From assembly GCA_947503175.1 (NCBI GenBank), contig CANNCO010000001.1, forward strand, positions 1,302,001 through 1,366,000: a stretch of 64,000 nt of DNA. The letters are read 5' to 3'. The stretch is from an uncultured Paracoccaceae bacterium (GTDB taxonomy: Bacteria; Pseudomonadota; Alphaproteobacteria; Rhodobacterales; Rhodobacteraceae). This document shows, piece after piece, positions 34,161-44,144 of the stretch. Position 1 is the first letter of the stretch. Every line of letters starts with the position of its first letter. Position numbers and translations under genes: made by a program. The notes below the pieces were generated by a model. That model saw nothing but the letters and a program-made list of their open reading frames with translations, had not been told where the DNA came from and did not search any database.

Positions 34161-35284
34161 CAGCCGATCTCCGAGATTTTGTGCGTGCCTACGATCTCAA
34201 GCCCATAGGCCTCAAGCCCCACGACCTTGGGTTGCGGCGAGTTGGTCAGAAGGATCATCTTCGAAAGACCCAGCGACGACAGGATCTGCGCCCCCAGTCC
34301 GTACTGCCGCAAGGTCTGGGGAGAGACCCCATCGCTCGTCGTGAGCTTCATCGTGGTGTCGCGCAACAGAACCAGCGCCCCGCGACCCTCCTGCGCGATC
34401 AGCTCCATCGCATCGCCGAATTCACCGGCCCTGCCCTTGCCGCCCAGGCCCACGATATCCAGCATCGGGTCCAGCGCATGCATCCTGACCAACACAGGCT
34501 CATCGCCCGAGATATCGCCCTTGACCAGCGCGATATGCTCATCTCCGTGGGCGGTGTCGGCAAAAATGCGCAGCGTCCACTCGCCCCCGAACTCGGAGGT
34601 CACGACCCGCTCTTCCGTCACCGCCACCAGATTGTCGTGCCTGCGGCGATAGGCGATCAGGTCGCTGATCGTCCCGATCTTGATGTTATGCAACTGCGCG
34701 AAGGCCACGAGGTCCGGCAACCGGCTCATCGTGCCATCTTCATTCATGATCTCGCAGATCACGCCCGAGGGGTTCAACCCGGCCAGCCGTGCGATATCCA
34801 CCGCCGCCTCCGTATGGCCGGCGCGCACCAGAACGCCCCCGTCCCGCGCCCGGAGCGGAAAGATATGCCCGGGCGTCGCGATATCGCTTGCGGTCTTGCC
34901 GCTATCGATAGCCACCGCCACCGTCCGCGCCCGGTCATGGGCCGAAATCCCGGTGGTCACCCCCTCGCGCGCCTCGATCGATATGGTAAAGGCCGTCTCG
35001 TGGCGCGAAGAATTGTAGGACGCCATCAATGGCAGGCCCAAAGCATCAATCCGCTCGCCCGTCAGCGAAAGACAGATCAGCCCCCGCCCATGCTTCGCCA
35101 TGAAATTGATCGCCTCGGGCGTCGCCATCTGCGCCGGGATCACCAGATCGCCTTCGTTCTCGCGATCTTCGTGATCCACCAGAATGAACATCCGGCCGTT
35201 CCGCGCGTCTTCAAGGATTTCCTCGATGGTCGACACAGCATCGCGCCAGTTCTCTTCAACGGGTCCGGGGGATTCAAAGCTCAT
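34160..35284 (-). CDS. ribB: 3,4-dihydroxy-2-butanone-4-phosphate synthase with degenerate RibA-like domain (RibBX)
   Basis: The 374-residue protein has an intact N-terminal RibB domain ([18 protein letters not shown] near residue 30, [31 protein letters not shown]), making the four-carbon riboflavin precursor from ribulose 5-phosphate. The C-terminal half is related to GTP cyclohydrolase II, but the zinc-binding cysteines are absent: where RibA has its C-x10-C-x-C cluster the sequence reads [14 protein letters not shown]. This matches the RibBX variant described in proteobacteria, so a separate RibA is expected elsewhere. The ATG at 35284 follows GAAGG. Confidence 0.88.
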   Translation of the reverse strand: MSFESPGPVEENWRDAVSTIEEILEDARNGRMFILVDHEDRENEGDLVIPAQMATPEAINFMAKHGRGLICLSLTGERIDALGLPLMASYNSSRHETAFTISIEAREGVTTGISAHDRARTVAVAIDSGKTASDIATPGHIFPLRARDGGVLVRAGHTEAAVDIARLAGLNPSGVICEIMNEDGTMSRLPDLVAFAQLHNIKIGTISDLIAYRRRHDNLVAVTEERVVTSEFGGEWTLRIFADTAHGDEHIALVKGDISGDEPVLVRMHALDPMLDIVGLGGKGRAGEFGDAMELIAQEGRGALVLLRDTTMKLTTSDGVSPQTLRQYGLGAQILSSLGLSKMILLTNSPQPKVVGLEAYGLEIVGTHKISEIG

Positions 35285-35434
35285 GGTGCCAGCCTTCGGG
35301 ATATGCCCGCGCGGGATAGCCCAAGGTCGGACAGAAGGCCAGAGCCTGCAATGCGCAAAACCGCGCATGCCCATGCATCCGGCCATGGGTCTGCGCCCAC
35401 CTTCAGGCGGGCGCAACAGACCTGCGCCCCGACC

Positions 35435-36847
35435 CTAGTCGTTCCGCTGTCCGGCCATCCCGCCCGAGATTTCGTCGGTCGCCTCACCCACCAGTTCCAT
35501 CGGCAGAACAAGGTTCAGCACGATGGCGATCAGCGCCGCAGGCAACAGCCCGCTGGTCATCAGGATCCGCGCCGTATCCGGCAGATGCTGTACTGCGCCC
35601 GGCTCCAGTTGCAGCCCCAGCCCCACCGACAGCGCAATCGCAAAGATCACCATGTTCCGACGGTTCCATGTCACATCGGCCAGCATCGAAACGCCCGCCG
35701 CCACGACCATCCCGAACATGACGATCACACCGCCGCCCAGCACCTCGATCGGCACCGTCCTGATCACCGCGCCCACCTTGGGCACCAGGCCGCACAGGAT
35801 CAGGAACAGCGCACCAATCGTCACCACATGGCGGCTCATGACCCCTGTCATCGCGATCAGCCCCACGTTCTGGCTGAACGAAGTGTTCGGAAACCCGCCA
35901 AAGATACCTGCCACCGCACTTCCGAAACCATCGGCATAGGTCGCGCCTTCGATCTCCTTGTCGGTCGCCTCGCGCCCGGCACCCCCTTTGGTGATCCCCG
36001 ATACGTCACCCACCGTCTCGATGGCCGAGATGAACGCCATAAGGCAAAACCCGATGATCGCCGCCGCCGAGAACTCAAACCCGTATTTGAACGGTTGCGG
36101 CAGCGCGAAAGCATCCGCCCGGCTCCAGCTTCCGCTGATCGCCTCGACCGTCACCATTCCCATGACCAGCGCATAGACATAGCCCACAAGAATCCCGATC
36201 AGCACCGCCGAAACAGACAGCATACCGCGCGCAAAGAACTTCAGCCCCAGCGTGACAAAGACAACGACCAGTGCCGCCGACCAGTTCAGAAGGCTCCCGT
36301 ATTCCGGCGTGCCAATGGCCGGAACACCGCCAGCCGCATATTGAATACCCACCTTCACCAGCGCCAGGCCGATCATCGTGACGACGAGGCCGGTAACCAG
36401 CGGCGGCAGCGCGAACCTGATCCTTCCGATCACCGTTCCCAGCAGCGCGTGAAAAATCCCGCCGACCAGTATGCCGCCAAAAAGAGCAGCCAGACCGTCA
36501 ACGCCCTTCCCCGCCACCAGCGGGATCATGATCGGAATGAACGCAAAACTCGTACCCTGTACGATGGGAAGCTTCGCGCCCATTGGTCCCACGCCAATGG
36601 TCTGAAACAGCGTCGCGACACCGGCAAACAGCATCGACATCTGGATCAGATACAAAAGCTCCGGAAAATCCGGAGAGTTCGATCCGAACCCGAACCCCGC
36701 AGCACCCGCAACGATGATCGCGGGCGTCACGTTCGAAACGAACATCGCCAGCACATGCTGGATGCCCAGTGGAACCGCCTTCACCAGCGGCGGTGTATAA
36801 TCCGGGTCGCGCAGCTGTGCTGCCGTCCCGATGGATGCATCGGCCAT
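35435..36847 (-). CDS. NCS2-family nucleobase (xanthine/uracil) permease
   Basis: The 470-residue inner-membrane protein has about 14 helices and the NCS2 features: GIQHVLAMFVSNVTPAIIVAG near the N-terminus, PIVQGTSFAFIPIM, a QNVGLIAMTGVMSR segment matching the family signature and the GCxx-less NTSFSQN loop. Members import uracil, xanthine or urate with protons or sodium. The overall sequence is nearer xanthine/urate than uracil transporters, but I cannot settle it. It stands between ribE and ribBX on the same strand, with 150-bp spacers on both sides. Confidence 0.83.
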   Translation of the reverse strand: MADASIGTAAQLRDPDYTPPLVKAVPLGIQHVLAMFVSNVTPAIIVAGAAGFGFGSNSPDFPELLYLIQMSMLFAGVATLFQTIGVGPMGAKLPIVQGTSFAFIPIMIPLVAGKGVDGLAALFGGILVGGIFHALLGTVIGRIRFALPPLVTGLVVTMIGLALVKVGIQYAAGGVPAIGTPEYGSLLNWSAALVVVFVTLGLKFFARGMLSVSAVLIGILVGYVYALVMGMVTVEAISGSWSRADAFALPQPFKYGFEFSAAAIIGFCLMAFISAIETVGDVSGITKGGAGREATDKEIEGATYADGFGSAVAGIFGGFPNTSFSQNVGLIAMTGVMSRHVVTIGALFLILCGLVPKVGAVIRTVPIEVLGGGVIVMFGMVVAAGVSMLADVTWNRRNMVIFAIALSVGLGLQLEPGAVQHLPDTARILMTSGLLPAALIAIVLNLVLPMELVGEATDEISGGMAGQRND

Positions 36848-36972
36848 GACTTACCCTCTTCCTGTTCGCTCTCCGGCGTCCCGCCGAAGTTGACGCATCG
36901 TAAGGCGTCGGGCACACCCGGTCTTTCAGGAAGGGTTTGAAGCTATTTCATAGTTTTTGGCGAAAATTGCCG

Positions 36973-37575
36973 CTATCCGGCCTCCGCCAACCGCGCGACG
37001 TAGCGGGCCAGCGTGTCGATCTCAAGGTTCACCGCATCGCCCACGGCCACATCGCCCCACGTGGTCGCCTCCTTCGTATGCGGAATGAAATTCACGCCGA
37101 ACACCCGGCCCTCGACCTCGTTCACGGTAAGCGATGTGCCATTCAGCGCAACCGATCCTTTGGGTGCAATGAACCGCGCCAGATCCTCGGGTGCGCGGAA
37201 CTGAACCCGCGTGCTGTCGCCCTCATCGGTGACCGAGATAACTTCGGCCACACCGTCCACATGACCCGAAACGATATGCCCACCCAGCTCATCACCGACC
37301 TTCAGCGCGCGTTCTAGATTGATCCGTTTGCCCGGTCCCCATGCATTCCGACCGATAGATGTCTTCGATACCGTCTCGGCCGAGATATCGACGCTGAACC
37401 ACGGCTCGGGCGCCGTCCCAAGGTCCACCACCGTCAGACAGACCCCGTCACAGGCAATCGACGCCCCGATATCGATCCCGTCAACGTCATAGCTGCACGC
37501 GATCTTTGCCCAAAGATCACCCTTCTGCTCAATTTCCAGAACCCGGCCGATATCGGTGATGATGCCTGTGAACAT
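36973..37575 (-). CDS. ribE: Riboflavin synthase alpha chain
   Basis: The 200-residue enzyme dismutates two lumazine molecules into riboflavin. It shows the duplicated barrel: MFTGIITDIGRVLEIEQKGD and GASIACDGVCLTVVDLG in the first half, GHIVSGHVDGVAEVIS and KGSVALNGTSLTVNEVEG in the second. The N-terminal M-F-T-G, needed for the active site, confirms the start at 37575. It is separated from ribD by the capsule genes and from ribBX by the permease. No FMN-riboswitch-like sequence is seen upstream. Confidence 0.94.
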   Translation of the reverse strand: MFTGIITDIGRVLEIEQKGDLWAKIACSYDVDGIDIGASIACDGVCLTVVDLGTAPEPWFSVDISAETVSKTSIGRNAWGPGKRINLERALKVGDELGGHIVSGHVDGVAEVISVTDEGDSTRVQFRAPEDLARFIAPKGSVALNGTSLTVNEVEGRVFGVNFIPHTKEATTWGDVAVGDAVNLEIDTLARYVARLAEAG

Positions 37576-37656
37576 TTGGGCACTCCTTCGCTTATTCCTG
37601 ACCTAGCCCCGCGCGGCAGGCGTGACAAGCAGGTGCGCTCAGGTCATTCTTTCCGG

Positions 37657-38919
37657 GTGTCACGATGTTTTCTGTTTCTTCAGGGTCCCCACGGCCCGTT
37701 CTTCCGGCAACTTGCAGCAGGGCTGACGCGCGCAGGCGCGTCCTGCCGACGCGTCGCTTTCAACCGGGGCGACCGCGCGTTCTGGGGCAACGCTTCCACC
37801 TGCGAAAGGTTTACGGGTCATCCCGATGACTGGCCTGCCGCCTGCGCCGACCTCCTCGACCGGCACAAGATCACCGATCTGGTTCTTTATGGCGACACAC
37901 GGCCCATCCACCGAATCGCCATCAAGGCCGCCCGCAACCGCGGCCTCACCGTCCATGTCTTCGAGGAAGGCTACCTGCGGCCATGGTGGGTCACCTACGA
38001 ACGCGGCGGCGCGAACGCGAACTCGCCCCTGATGTCGATCACGCTCGACCGGATGCGCGCCGCGCTCGAAAGCCCCGATGCGCCACTGGTGGAGGCACCG
38101 GGTCACTGGGGCACGCTTCGCCGTCATGCGGTCTACGGTGCGCTCTATCACGGGCTGGTCCTCTCGGGCGGTGCAAAGATCCCGTCGCACCGGGACATTT
38201 CCGTCGCCCGTGAAATGGGCCTGCACCTCACCCGCCTTCTGAAAATCCCCGTTACCGCCCTGAACCGTTGGGTCGCCACGACCCGGATCCGGCGGGGCGG
38301 CTTTCCCTATCACCTTGTCCTTCTGCAACTCGACCACGATGCCAGCTTCCGGCATCACAGCCCGTTTCCCGACATGCACAGCTTTCTTGAAACCGTCATC
38401 CGCGGTTTCGCCGAAGGCGCACCGCCACACCATCACCTCGTCTTCAAGGCCCATCCGCTGGAGGACGGGCGTGTTCCCGTCACCCGCCTGATCCGGACCA
38501 TCGCCGAAGAACACGGGCTGACGGACCGGGTCCATTACGTCACCGGCGGCAAGCTCGCGCGCCTGCTCGACACAGCCTCTTCTGCCGTCACGGTCAACTC
38601 GACGGCGGCGCAACAGGCACTCTGGCGCGGCATCCCGGTCAAGGCATACGGTCAGGGCGTCTATACACGGTCCGAATTCGTCTCGGATCAGTCGACGCCC
38701 GCCTTCTTCGCCCGTCCAAGCCCGCCGGATCGTTCGGCCTATGCCGTTTACCGGCAGTTTCTCCTGGAAACCTCACAGCTTCCGGGCAGCTTTTACGCCG
38801 CCTACGGACGCCGCCAGCTCTGCCGGAATCTCCCCGATCTGATGCTGTCGGCGGCCGATCCCTATGCCAGATGCGGCGCGGCACAGCCGCAACACCTTCG
38901 AATCGTGACCAAAAACTAG
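37657..38919 (+). CDS. kpsS: KpsS-like capsular polysaccharide Kdo transferase
   Basis: The product (420 residues from GTG 37657) is a KpsS-type enzyme. It begins FLFLQGPHGPFFRQLAAGL, has LVLYGDTRPIHRIAIKAARN, the VHVFEEGYLRPWWVTYERGG motif, HHHLVFKAHPLEDGR and TVNSTAAQQALWRGIPVKAY. KpsS adds the first beta-Kdo to phosphatidylglycerol as capsule anchor. No ATG fits the N-terminus; GTG was chosen to match the family start, although its Shine-Dalgarno sequence is weak. It is the first of three capsule genes on the plus strand. Confidence 0.85.
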   Translation: MSRCFLFLQGPHGPFFRQLAAGLTRAGASCRRVAFNRGDRAFWGNASTCERFTGHPDDWPAACADLLDRHKITDLVLYGDTRPIHRIAIKAARNRGLTVHVFEEGYLRPWWVTYERGGANANSPLMSITLDRMRAALESPDAPLVEAPGHWGTLRRHAVYGALYHGLVLSGGAKIPSHRDISVAREMGLHLTRLLKIPVTALNRWVATTRIRRGGFPYHLVLLQLDHDASFRHHSPFPDMHSFLETVIRGFAEGAPPHHHLVFKAHPLEDGRVPVTRLIRTIAEEHGLTDRVHYVTGGKLARLLDTASSAVTVNSTAAQQALWRGIPVKAYGQGVYTRSEFVSDQSTPAFFARPSPPDRSAYAVYRQFLLETSQLPGSFYAAYGRRQLCRNLPDLMLSAADPYARCGAAQPQHLRIVTKN

Positions 38920-39011
38920 GCGAAATTGCTGGTCCAAATGCGGACCCTGCGTTAACTTTTCTCAAAAGAATACCCGAGGCAGATAATAATATTGGTCAAG
39001 GAGACCGGGCA

Positions 39012-40139
39012 GTGGCTTCCAGAATCTCTTTAAAGAGCAAGACTTTGAGTCTTGCTCTGACGGTGTCGTTAGTGGCCGGGTGCGCGCTTCCGCGTTCAGG
39101 CCCGAACAAGAACGAAATCTTCAGCGGGTCAGAAATGCGCAATGGCGATACGCTGGTGATCGAGGTCGATGATACCGTCACCCGCGCCACGGCACTCGAT
39201 CCGGGCCGGACATTCGCCCAAGGTTTCCTGAATGCCGGCGTCACCGGCTCCGACACGATCCGCGCCGGCGACACGCTGGGGCTGACGATCTGGGAAAACG
39301 TCGATGACGGGCTTCTGTCCAACGCCGGCATGAATGCCACCGTCCTCGAAGAGGTTCAGGTCGATGGGTCGGGCTTCATCTTCGTGCCCTATGCGGGCCG
39401 CATCAAGGCCTCCGGCAATACGCCCGAGGCGATCCGTCGGATCATCACCGAAAAGCTTTCGGCCCAGACGCCCGATCCGCAGGTTCTGGTCCGCAGGCTC
39501 GCCGGTGACGGTGCCACGGTGTCGCTGATCGGCGGCATCGGCGGTCAGGGTGTCTATCCGATCGAACGTCCGACCCGCACGCTCACGGCCATGCTGGCCC
39601 GCGCGGGCGGCGTCACGATCCCCCCCGAGATCGCGCAGGTCACCGTGATCCGCGGCGCCCATACCGGCACGATCTGGCTCGAAGACCTTTACGAGGATCC
39701 CAGTCTCGACATCGCCCTGCGCGGCGGCGACCGGATCCTGGTCGAGGAAGATCAGCGATCCTTCACCGCCCTTGGCGCCACCGGCGCCCAAAGCCGCGTA
39801 CCCTTTGCGTCGCAGTCGATCACCGCGATCGAGGCGATTGCAACCGTGGGCGGTCTGAACTCGGGCCTTGCCGATCCGACGGGCGTTTTCGTCCTTCGCG
39901 AGGAATCCGAAGCATCCGCCGAGGCTCTCACCGGCCGCGAGTTCACGGGTCCGCAACGGGTGGCCTACATCCTCGATCTGACCTCGCCCAACGGCCTTTT
40001 CGTGGCCCGCGACTTCCAGATCCGCGACGAAGACACGGTCTACGTGACCGAGGCACCCTACTCGCAATTCGTCAAGATCCTGTCGGCGGTCATCGCGCCA
40101 CTCAACTCGGCGAACTCCATCGACCAGCTTGCCAACTGA
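39012..40139 (+). CDS. Wza/KpsD-type outer-membrane polysaccharide export lipoprotein
   Basis: The 375-residue protein has a lipoprotein signal (LALTVSLVAGCALP; Cys near residue 24), then a polysaccharide-export (Poly_export) domain (RAGDTLGLTIWENVD, VDGSGFIFVPYAGRIKASG) and SLBB domains (GATVSLIGGIGGQGVYPI and later). It would form the outer-membrane channel for capsule export. The GTG at 39012 follows AAGGAGA, a strong site. It overlaps kpsC by 11 bases. The gap before it (38920-39011) is AT-rich and could hold a promoter. Confidence 0.86.
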   Translation: MASRISLKSKTLSLALTVSLVAGCALPRSGPNKNEIFSGSEMRNGDTLVIEVDDTVTRATALDPGRTFAQGFLNAGVTGSDTIRAGDTLGLTIWENVDDGLLSNAGMNATVLEEVQVDGSGFIFVPYAGRIKASGNTPEAIRRIITEKLSAQTPDPQVLVRRLAGDGATVSLIGGIGGQGVYPIERPTRTLTAMLARAGGVTIPPEIAQVTVIRGAHTGTIWLEDLYEDPSLDIALRGGDRILVEEDQRSFTALGATGAQSRVPFASQSITAIEAIATVGGLNSGLADPTGVFVLREESEASAEALTGREFTGPQRVAYILDLTSPNGLFVARDFQIRDEDTVYVTEAPYSQFVKILSAVIAPLNSANSIDQLAN

Positions 40140-42084
40140 CGGCGGGACCACACGCCTTTGCGTCTATAACGCAGGGTTTCTGACCCAACCGCGCATTCGC
40201 CGCATCCTGTCCCTCTCGGGATGGGATGTGGCTATCGGCCTTCCCGGCCCCGACGATGCGGTCGGCGTCTGGGGCCAAAGCCCTACCGCTCCCCGCGGCG
40301 AAACCGTCTCCGGCAAAACCGATGCCCCACTGATCCGCGTCGAAGACGCGTTTCTTCGGTCGCTCCATCTCGGCCGCGACGGTGAACCGCCCCTTGGTCT
40401 CTCGATAGACACCACCGGCCTTCACTTCGATCCCGGCCGTCCGTCCGATCTCGAAACGCTGCTCGCCACCCACCCGCTCGACGACACAGGGCTTCTCACC
40501 CGCGCGCGGGATGCAATCGCCTTTATGGCCCGCCATCACCTATCGAAATACGCCGCCACCGACCCCGACCTGCCAGTCCCCGACCCCGGTTATGTCGTCG
40601 TCATCGACCAGACACTGAGCGACGCCTCCGTCACCGCCTCGGGCGCAACAGTCGCCACGTTCCGCGACATGCTGGTACAGGCCCGTATCAACCATCCCGG
40701 CGCGCGCATCCTGATCAAAACCCATCCCGAAACCGATGCGGGCCACCGCAAAGGCCATTTCGACGATCTGGACCTGACCGATGGCGTCACCTTCCTCTCC
40801 GGCCCTGTCAGCCCGTGGAGGCTCTTCGAGGGCGCCACCGCCGTCTACACGGTCTCCTCCGGCCTCGGCTTCGAAGCGATCTTCGCAGGCCACAAGCCGC
40901 GGGTCTTCGGCGGCCCGTTCTACGCGGGCTGGGGTCTGACCGAGGATCACCACGACCTGCCCCGCCGGACCCGCCCGCTCACGCGGGCCCAGCTTTTTGC
41001 CGCGGCGATGATCCTCTATCCCCGATGGTACGATCCCTATCGGGATGCTCTTTGCGAGCTTGAAACAGTCCTCCATTTACTGGTCGCACAAGCCCGCGCA
41101 TGGCGAGAAGACCGGATGGGCTGGTCCGCAGGTGCGATCTCCCGCTGGAAGCGTCCCCACCTTCAGGCCTTCTTCGGCAGTGTGAAGCCCGTGATCTTCT
41201 CCGACATACCGGCCAGCAACCGCCGCCACATGGTCTGGGCCTCCAAATCAAACCCCGATGCCCCGGGCCTCCGCCTCGAAGACGGCTTCCTGCGCTCCCG
41301 CGGTCTCGGAGCCGCCCTCACCCCGCCCCTCTCGCTCTCGCTCGACGACACCGGCATCCACTACGATCCGTCCCGTGAAAGCCGTCTGGAAAGCCTGATC
41401 GCCGCATCCACCGGTCTCGGGAATGCAGAAATCGAACGTGCAAGCAGGCTGATCCACCGGATTACCGCCCTAGGCCTGACAAAATACAACATTTCGGGCC
41501 GCCCGGCCCCTGACCTGCCCGATGGCCCCAAAATCCTCGTCGCCGGTCAGGTCGACGACGATGCATCCGTCCTGCAAGGCACGTCAAAGATCAGAACCAA
41601 CGCCGATCTCCTCGCCGCTGCCCGCGCGAAAAACCCCGATGCCACACTGATTTACAAGCCACATCCGGATGTGGAAGCGGGCCACCGCAAGGGCGCGATC
41701 AACCTACCCGGGGGCGTAATCCCGGCTCCGAAAACCGACCCCGCGCAACTCCTGCCAAATGTCACAGAAGTCTGGACCATGACCTCGCTTCTGGGCTTCG
41801 AGGCGCTCCTGCGCGGCATCCCCGTCACCACAACCGGCGCGCCGTTTTACGCGGGCTGGGGCCTCACAACCGACCGTGGCGATCCGCCCGCCCGACGCAC
41901 CGCCCGGCCAACACTGGAACAGCTCGCCCACGCCACGCTCATCGATTATCCCCGCTACCGCGATCCCGTCACCGGGCTGGCCTGCCCGCCCGAGGTGATC
42001 ATCGACCGTCTCGCCTCGGACGATACCCCACGACCCAAGGGCCTCCTCGCGCGTTTGCAGTCCCTACGCCCTCGCAGAAGGTAA
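40129..42084 (+). CDS. kpsC: KpsC-like dual beta-Kdo transferase
   Basis: The 651-residue protein is an internally duplicated KpsC-type enzyme. The halves share similar blocks: RVEDAFLRSLHLG with RLEDGFLRSRGLG, LIKTHPETDAGHRKG with IYKPHPDVEAGHRKG, and two copies of FYAGWGLT. KpsC extends the poly-Kdo linker on the capsule lipid with alternating linkages. The only start that keeps the N-terminal CVYNAGFLTQPRIRRIL is TTG at 40129, inside the end of the export gene. That is a rare start with little Shine-Dalgarno support, implying coupled translation. Confidence 0.88.
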   Translation: MPTDGGTTRLCVYNAGFLTQPRIRRILSLSGWDVAIGLPGPDDAVGVWGQSPTAPRGETVSGKTDAPLIRVEDAFLRSLHLGRDGEPPLGLSIDTTGLHFDPGRPSDLETLLATHPLDDTGLLTRARDAIAFMARHHLSKYAATDPDLPVPDPGYVVVIDQTLSDASVTASGATVATFRDMLVQARINHPGARILIKTHPETDAGHRKGHFDDLDLTDGVTFLSGPVSPWRLFEGATAVYTVSSGLGFEAIFAGHKPRVFGGPFYAGWGLTEDHHDLPRRTRPLTRAQLFAAAMILYPRWYDPYRDALCELETVLHLLVAQARAWREDRMGWSAGAISRWKRPHLQAFFGSVKPVIFSDIPASNRRHMVWASKSNPDAPGLRLEDGFLRSRGLGAALTPPLSLSLDDTGIHYDPSRESRLESLIAASTGLGNAEIERASRLIHRITALGLTKYNISGRPAPDLPDGPKILVAGQVDDDASVLQGTSKIRTNADLLAAARAKNPDATLIYKPHPDVEAGHRKGAINLPGGVIPAPKTDPAQLLPNVTEVWTMTSLLGFEALLRGIPVTTTGAPFYAGWGLTTDRGDPPARRTARPTLEQLAHATLIDYPRYRDPVTGLACPPEVIIDRLASDDTPRPKGLLARLQSLRPRRR

Positions 42085-42122
42085 ACGCTCCGGTGCTCTC
42101 TCGTCAGAGTTCTTGAGAGGTG

Positions 42123-43238
42123 TCACCCCTCCACACGCTCCCACCGGTGCAGAATATCGCCCCCGACAGGCTCGCTTTCCATCAAACGGAACCGTGGTGC
42201 ATCCGCCAGCGCATCCACCCCGAGCGCGCCCAATGCGGGACGCCCTTCGGCCCCCAGCATCACACCCGCCGTGAACCCCAGAACCTCGTCCACCAGCCCT
42301 GCGGCCAGAAGCGACGCCGCCAAAGCACCGCCACCCTCGCAGAAGACCCGCGTGATCCCGCGTTCCCCCAAAGCCGCAAGAACCGCGCCCGGGTCCATCC
42401 GCCCGTCCCGCGCCGCCTCGGCCCGGATGATCTCACCACCCTGCCCCTGCCAGATCTCCAGCGGTGCATCCTCAACCGCCCCGGGCGTTCCGTCCACAAT
42501 CGCCCAGACCGGCCCCTTGCCGACCGACCCGATCAGCCGCCCATGGAGCGGCACATTCAGCCGCCGCGACACGACACAGCGCACCGGCTGACGCACATCC
42601 CCCAGACCGCGCACCGACAGGTCGGGATCGTCCGCCCGCGCCGTGCCGCCCCCGACCAGCACCAGATCGTGCCGCATCCGTTCCGCATGGACCCGCCTCC
42701 GGGCAATAGGTCCGGTAATCCACCGGCTTTCTCCGCTCGCCGTCGCAATCCGCCCGTCAAAGCTTGTGGCAAGCTTCAGCGTCACCATCGGACGCCCCGC
42801 CGAGAGCCGCGTGAAGAACCCCCGATGCGCGCGCCGCGCCTCGGCCTCCATCGCGCCCTCGACGACCTCGATTCCGGCATCGCGCAACCGCGCATGTCCC
42901 TGACCGCCCACCTTCGGGTCGGGATCGCCGATGGCCGTCATCACCCGCGCCACACCGGCGGCGATCAGCGCATCCGCACAGGGTGGCGTCTCTCCATGAT
43001 GGGCACAGGGTTCCAGCGTGACATAGGCCGTGGCGCCCCGCGCGGCCTTACCCGCCTGTGCCAGCGCCTCGGTCTCCGCATGGGGCCGCCCGCCGGGCCC
43101 GGTCCAGCCGCGCCCGACAATCCGATCGCCATTCACGATAACACAACCAACCGCCGGGTTCGGCCAGACATTGCCCAGCCCCCGCGCCCCAAGCGTCAGG
43201 GCATGGGCCATGTGCCGGGCATCAGCCCCCCGGCTCAC
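42123..43238 (-). CDS. ribD: Bifunctional pyrimidine deaminase/reductase RibD
   Basis: The 371-residue enzyme has an N-terminal deaminase with zinc ligands in [11 protein letters not shown] and [19 protein letters not shown], and a C-terminal reductase ([35 protein letters not shown]). It performs the second and third steps of riboflavin synthesis. It overlaps nrdR by four bases in the common nrdR-ribD order. The convergent kpsC gene ends 38 bp away. Confidence 0.94.
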   Translation of the reverse strand: MSRGADARHMAHALTLGARGLGNVWPNPAVGCVIVNGDRIVGRGWTGPGGRPHAETEALAQAGKAARGATAYVTLEPCAHHGETPPCADALIAAGVARVMTAIGDPDPKVGGQGHARLRDAGIEVVEGAMEAEARRAHRGFFTRLSAGRPMVTLKLATSFDGRIATASGESRWITGPIARRRVHAERMRHDLVLVGGGTARADDPDLSVRGLGDVRQPVRCVVSRRLNVPLHGRLIGSVGKGPVWAIVDGTPGAVEDAPLEIWQGQGGEIIRAEAARDGRMDPGAVLAALGERGITRVFCEGGGALAASLLAAGLVDEVLGFTAGVMLGAEGRPALGALGVDALADAPRFRLMESEPVGGDILHRWERVEG

Positions 43239-43702
43239 TCGCTGTCGGTTTCGGGCGGGCGCAATTCGCTGACGAATTCTTCAAAGTCATCCGCCGCCTG
43301 GAAATTCTTGTAGACGCTTGCGAACCGCACATAAGCCACGGTGTCGATCCGGGCGAGGCTTTCCATGACGATCTCACCGATCGTCCCCGATGGAATGTCG
43401 GTCTCGCCCATGCTCTCCAGCCGCCGCACGATCCCGCTGATCATCTGATCGATGCGTTCGGGCTCGATCGCCCGCTTCTGCATAGCGATCCGGATCGAGC
43501 GTTCCAGCTTGTCGCGGTCGAAATCCTCGCGCTTGCCCGTCGACTTGATCACCACCAGATCGCGCAGTTGCACGCGCTCATATGTCGTGAACCGGCCCCC
43601 GCAGGCCGGGCAGAACCGCCGCCGCCGGATCGCGACGTGATCCTCGGCAGGTCGTGAATCTTTCACCTGAGTGTCAATGTTTCCGCAAAACGGACACCGC
43701 AT
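43235..43702 (-). CDS. nrdR: Transcriptional repressor NrdR
   Basis: The 155-residue repressor has an N-terminal zinc ribbon ([17 protein letters not shown] and [19 protein letters not shown]) and an ATP-cone domain ([20 protein letters not shown]). It represses ribonucleotide reductase genes according to the ATP/dATP ratio. The ATG at 43702 is fixed by the invariant zinc-ribbon start; the longer frame to 43798 is spurious. It is divergent from dodecin, 204 bp away. Confidence 0.95.
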   Translation of the reverse strand: MRCPFCGNIDTQVKDSRPAEDHVAIRRRRFCPACGGRFTTYERVQLRDLVVIKSTGKREDFDRDKLERSIRIAMQKRAIEPERIDQMISGIVRRLESMGETDIPSGTIGEIVMESLARIDTVAYVRFASVYKNFQAADDFEEFVSELRPPETDSE

Positions 43703-43906
43703 CCCGAACTCCCAATGCCTCTCATTTGGGGTCGCCACCCCGATTTCCACAGTCTTTATAGGGGGTCGCCCACAGATTGGGTAGTCCCGATTCCACATCG
43801 CAAGATGCGGGGGGAAAAGCGTGGCAAGATGGCCGCTTTCCGATGCGGGGTCTTTCCGGCGGGCATGCTAGAATGCCGGGATCACTTCATTCAAAGGAGC
43901 TGCCAA

Positions 43907-44125
43907 ATGTCCATCGCACGCGTAACCGAGATCTCCGCCACCTCCACCAAGGGCTTCGAGGACGCCGTCAAGCAGGGCGTGAAACGGGCCTCCAAGACAC
44001 TGCGCAACGTCACCAGCGCATGGGTCAAGGAGCAAAGCGTCACCGTCTCGAATGGCAAGATCGCGCATTTTCAGGTCAACCTGATGATTACCTTCGTTCT
44101 CGAAGACGACGCCGCGATGTCGTAA
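43907..44125 (+). CDS. Dodecin family flavin-binding protein
   Basis: The 72-residue protein matches dodecin: VTEISATSTKGFEDAVKQGV, a TLRNVTSAWVKEQSV stretch with the flavin-stacking Trp, and the strand KIAHFQVNLMITFVLED. Dodecins form dodecamers that store or scavenge flavins and protect against photo-damage. The start follows AAAGGAG. Its position beside riboflavin genes (ribD across the gap) fits that role. Confidence 0.9.
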   Translation: MSIARVTEISATSTKGFEDAVKQGVKRASKTLRNVTSAWVKEQSVTVSNGKIAHFQVNLMITFVLEDDAAMS

Positions 44126-44144
44126 CCACCCGCGGACCCTGCGG

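Noticed and set aside
34085-36940. A 951-codon plus-strand open frame
   Set aside because: It runs antisense to ribBX and the nucleobase permease, is rich in His, Arg and Pro as expected of a GC-rich shadow, and matches no family.
36848-37656. FMN riboswitch for the riboflavin genes
   Set aside because: No AGGG...GACCGGCGG-type conserved core is visible upstream of ribE, ribBX or ribD.
39012-42084. Complete capsule ABC export locus
   Set aside because: Only KpsS-, Wza- and KpsC-like genes are present; no KpsM, KpsT or KpsE homologue occurs in the window.
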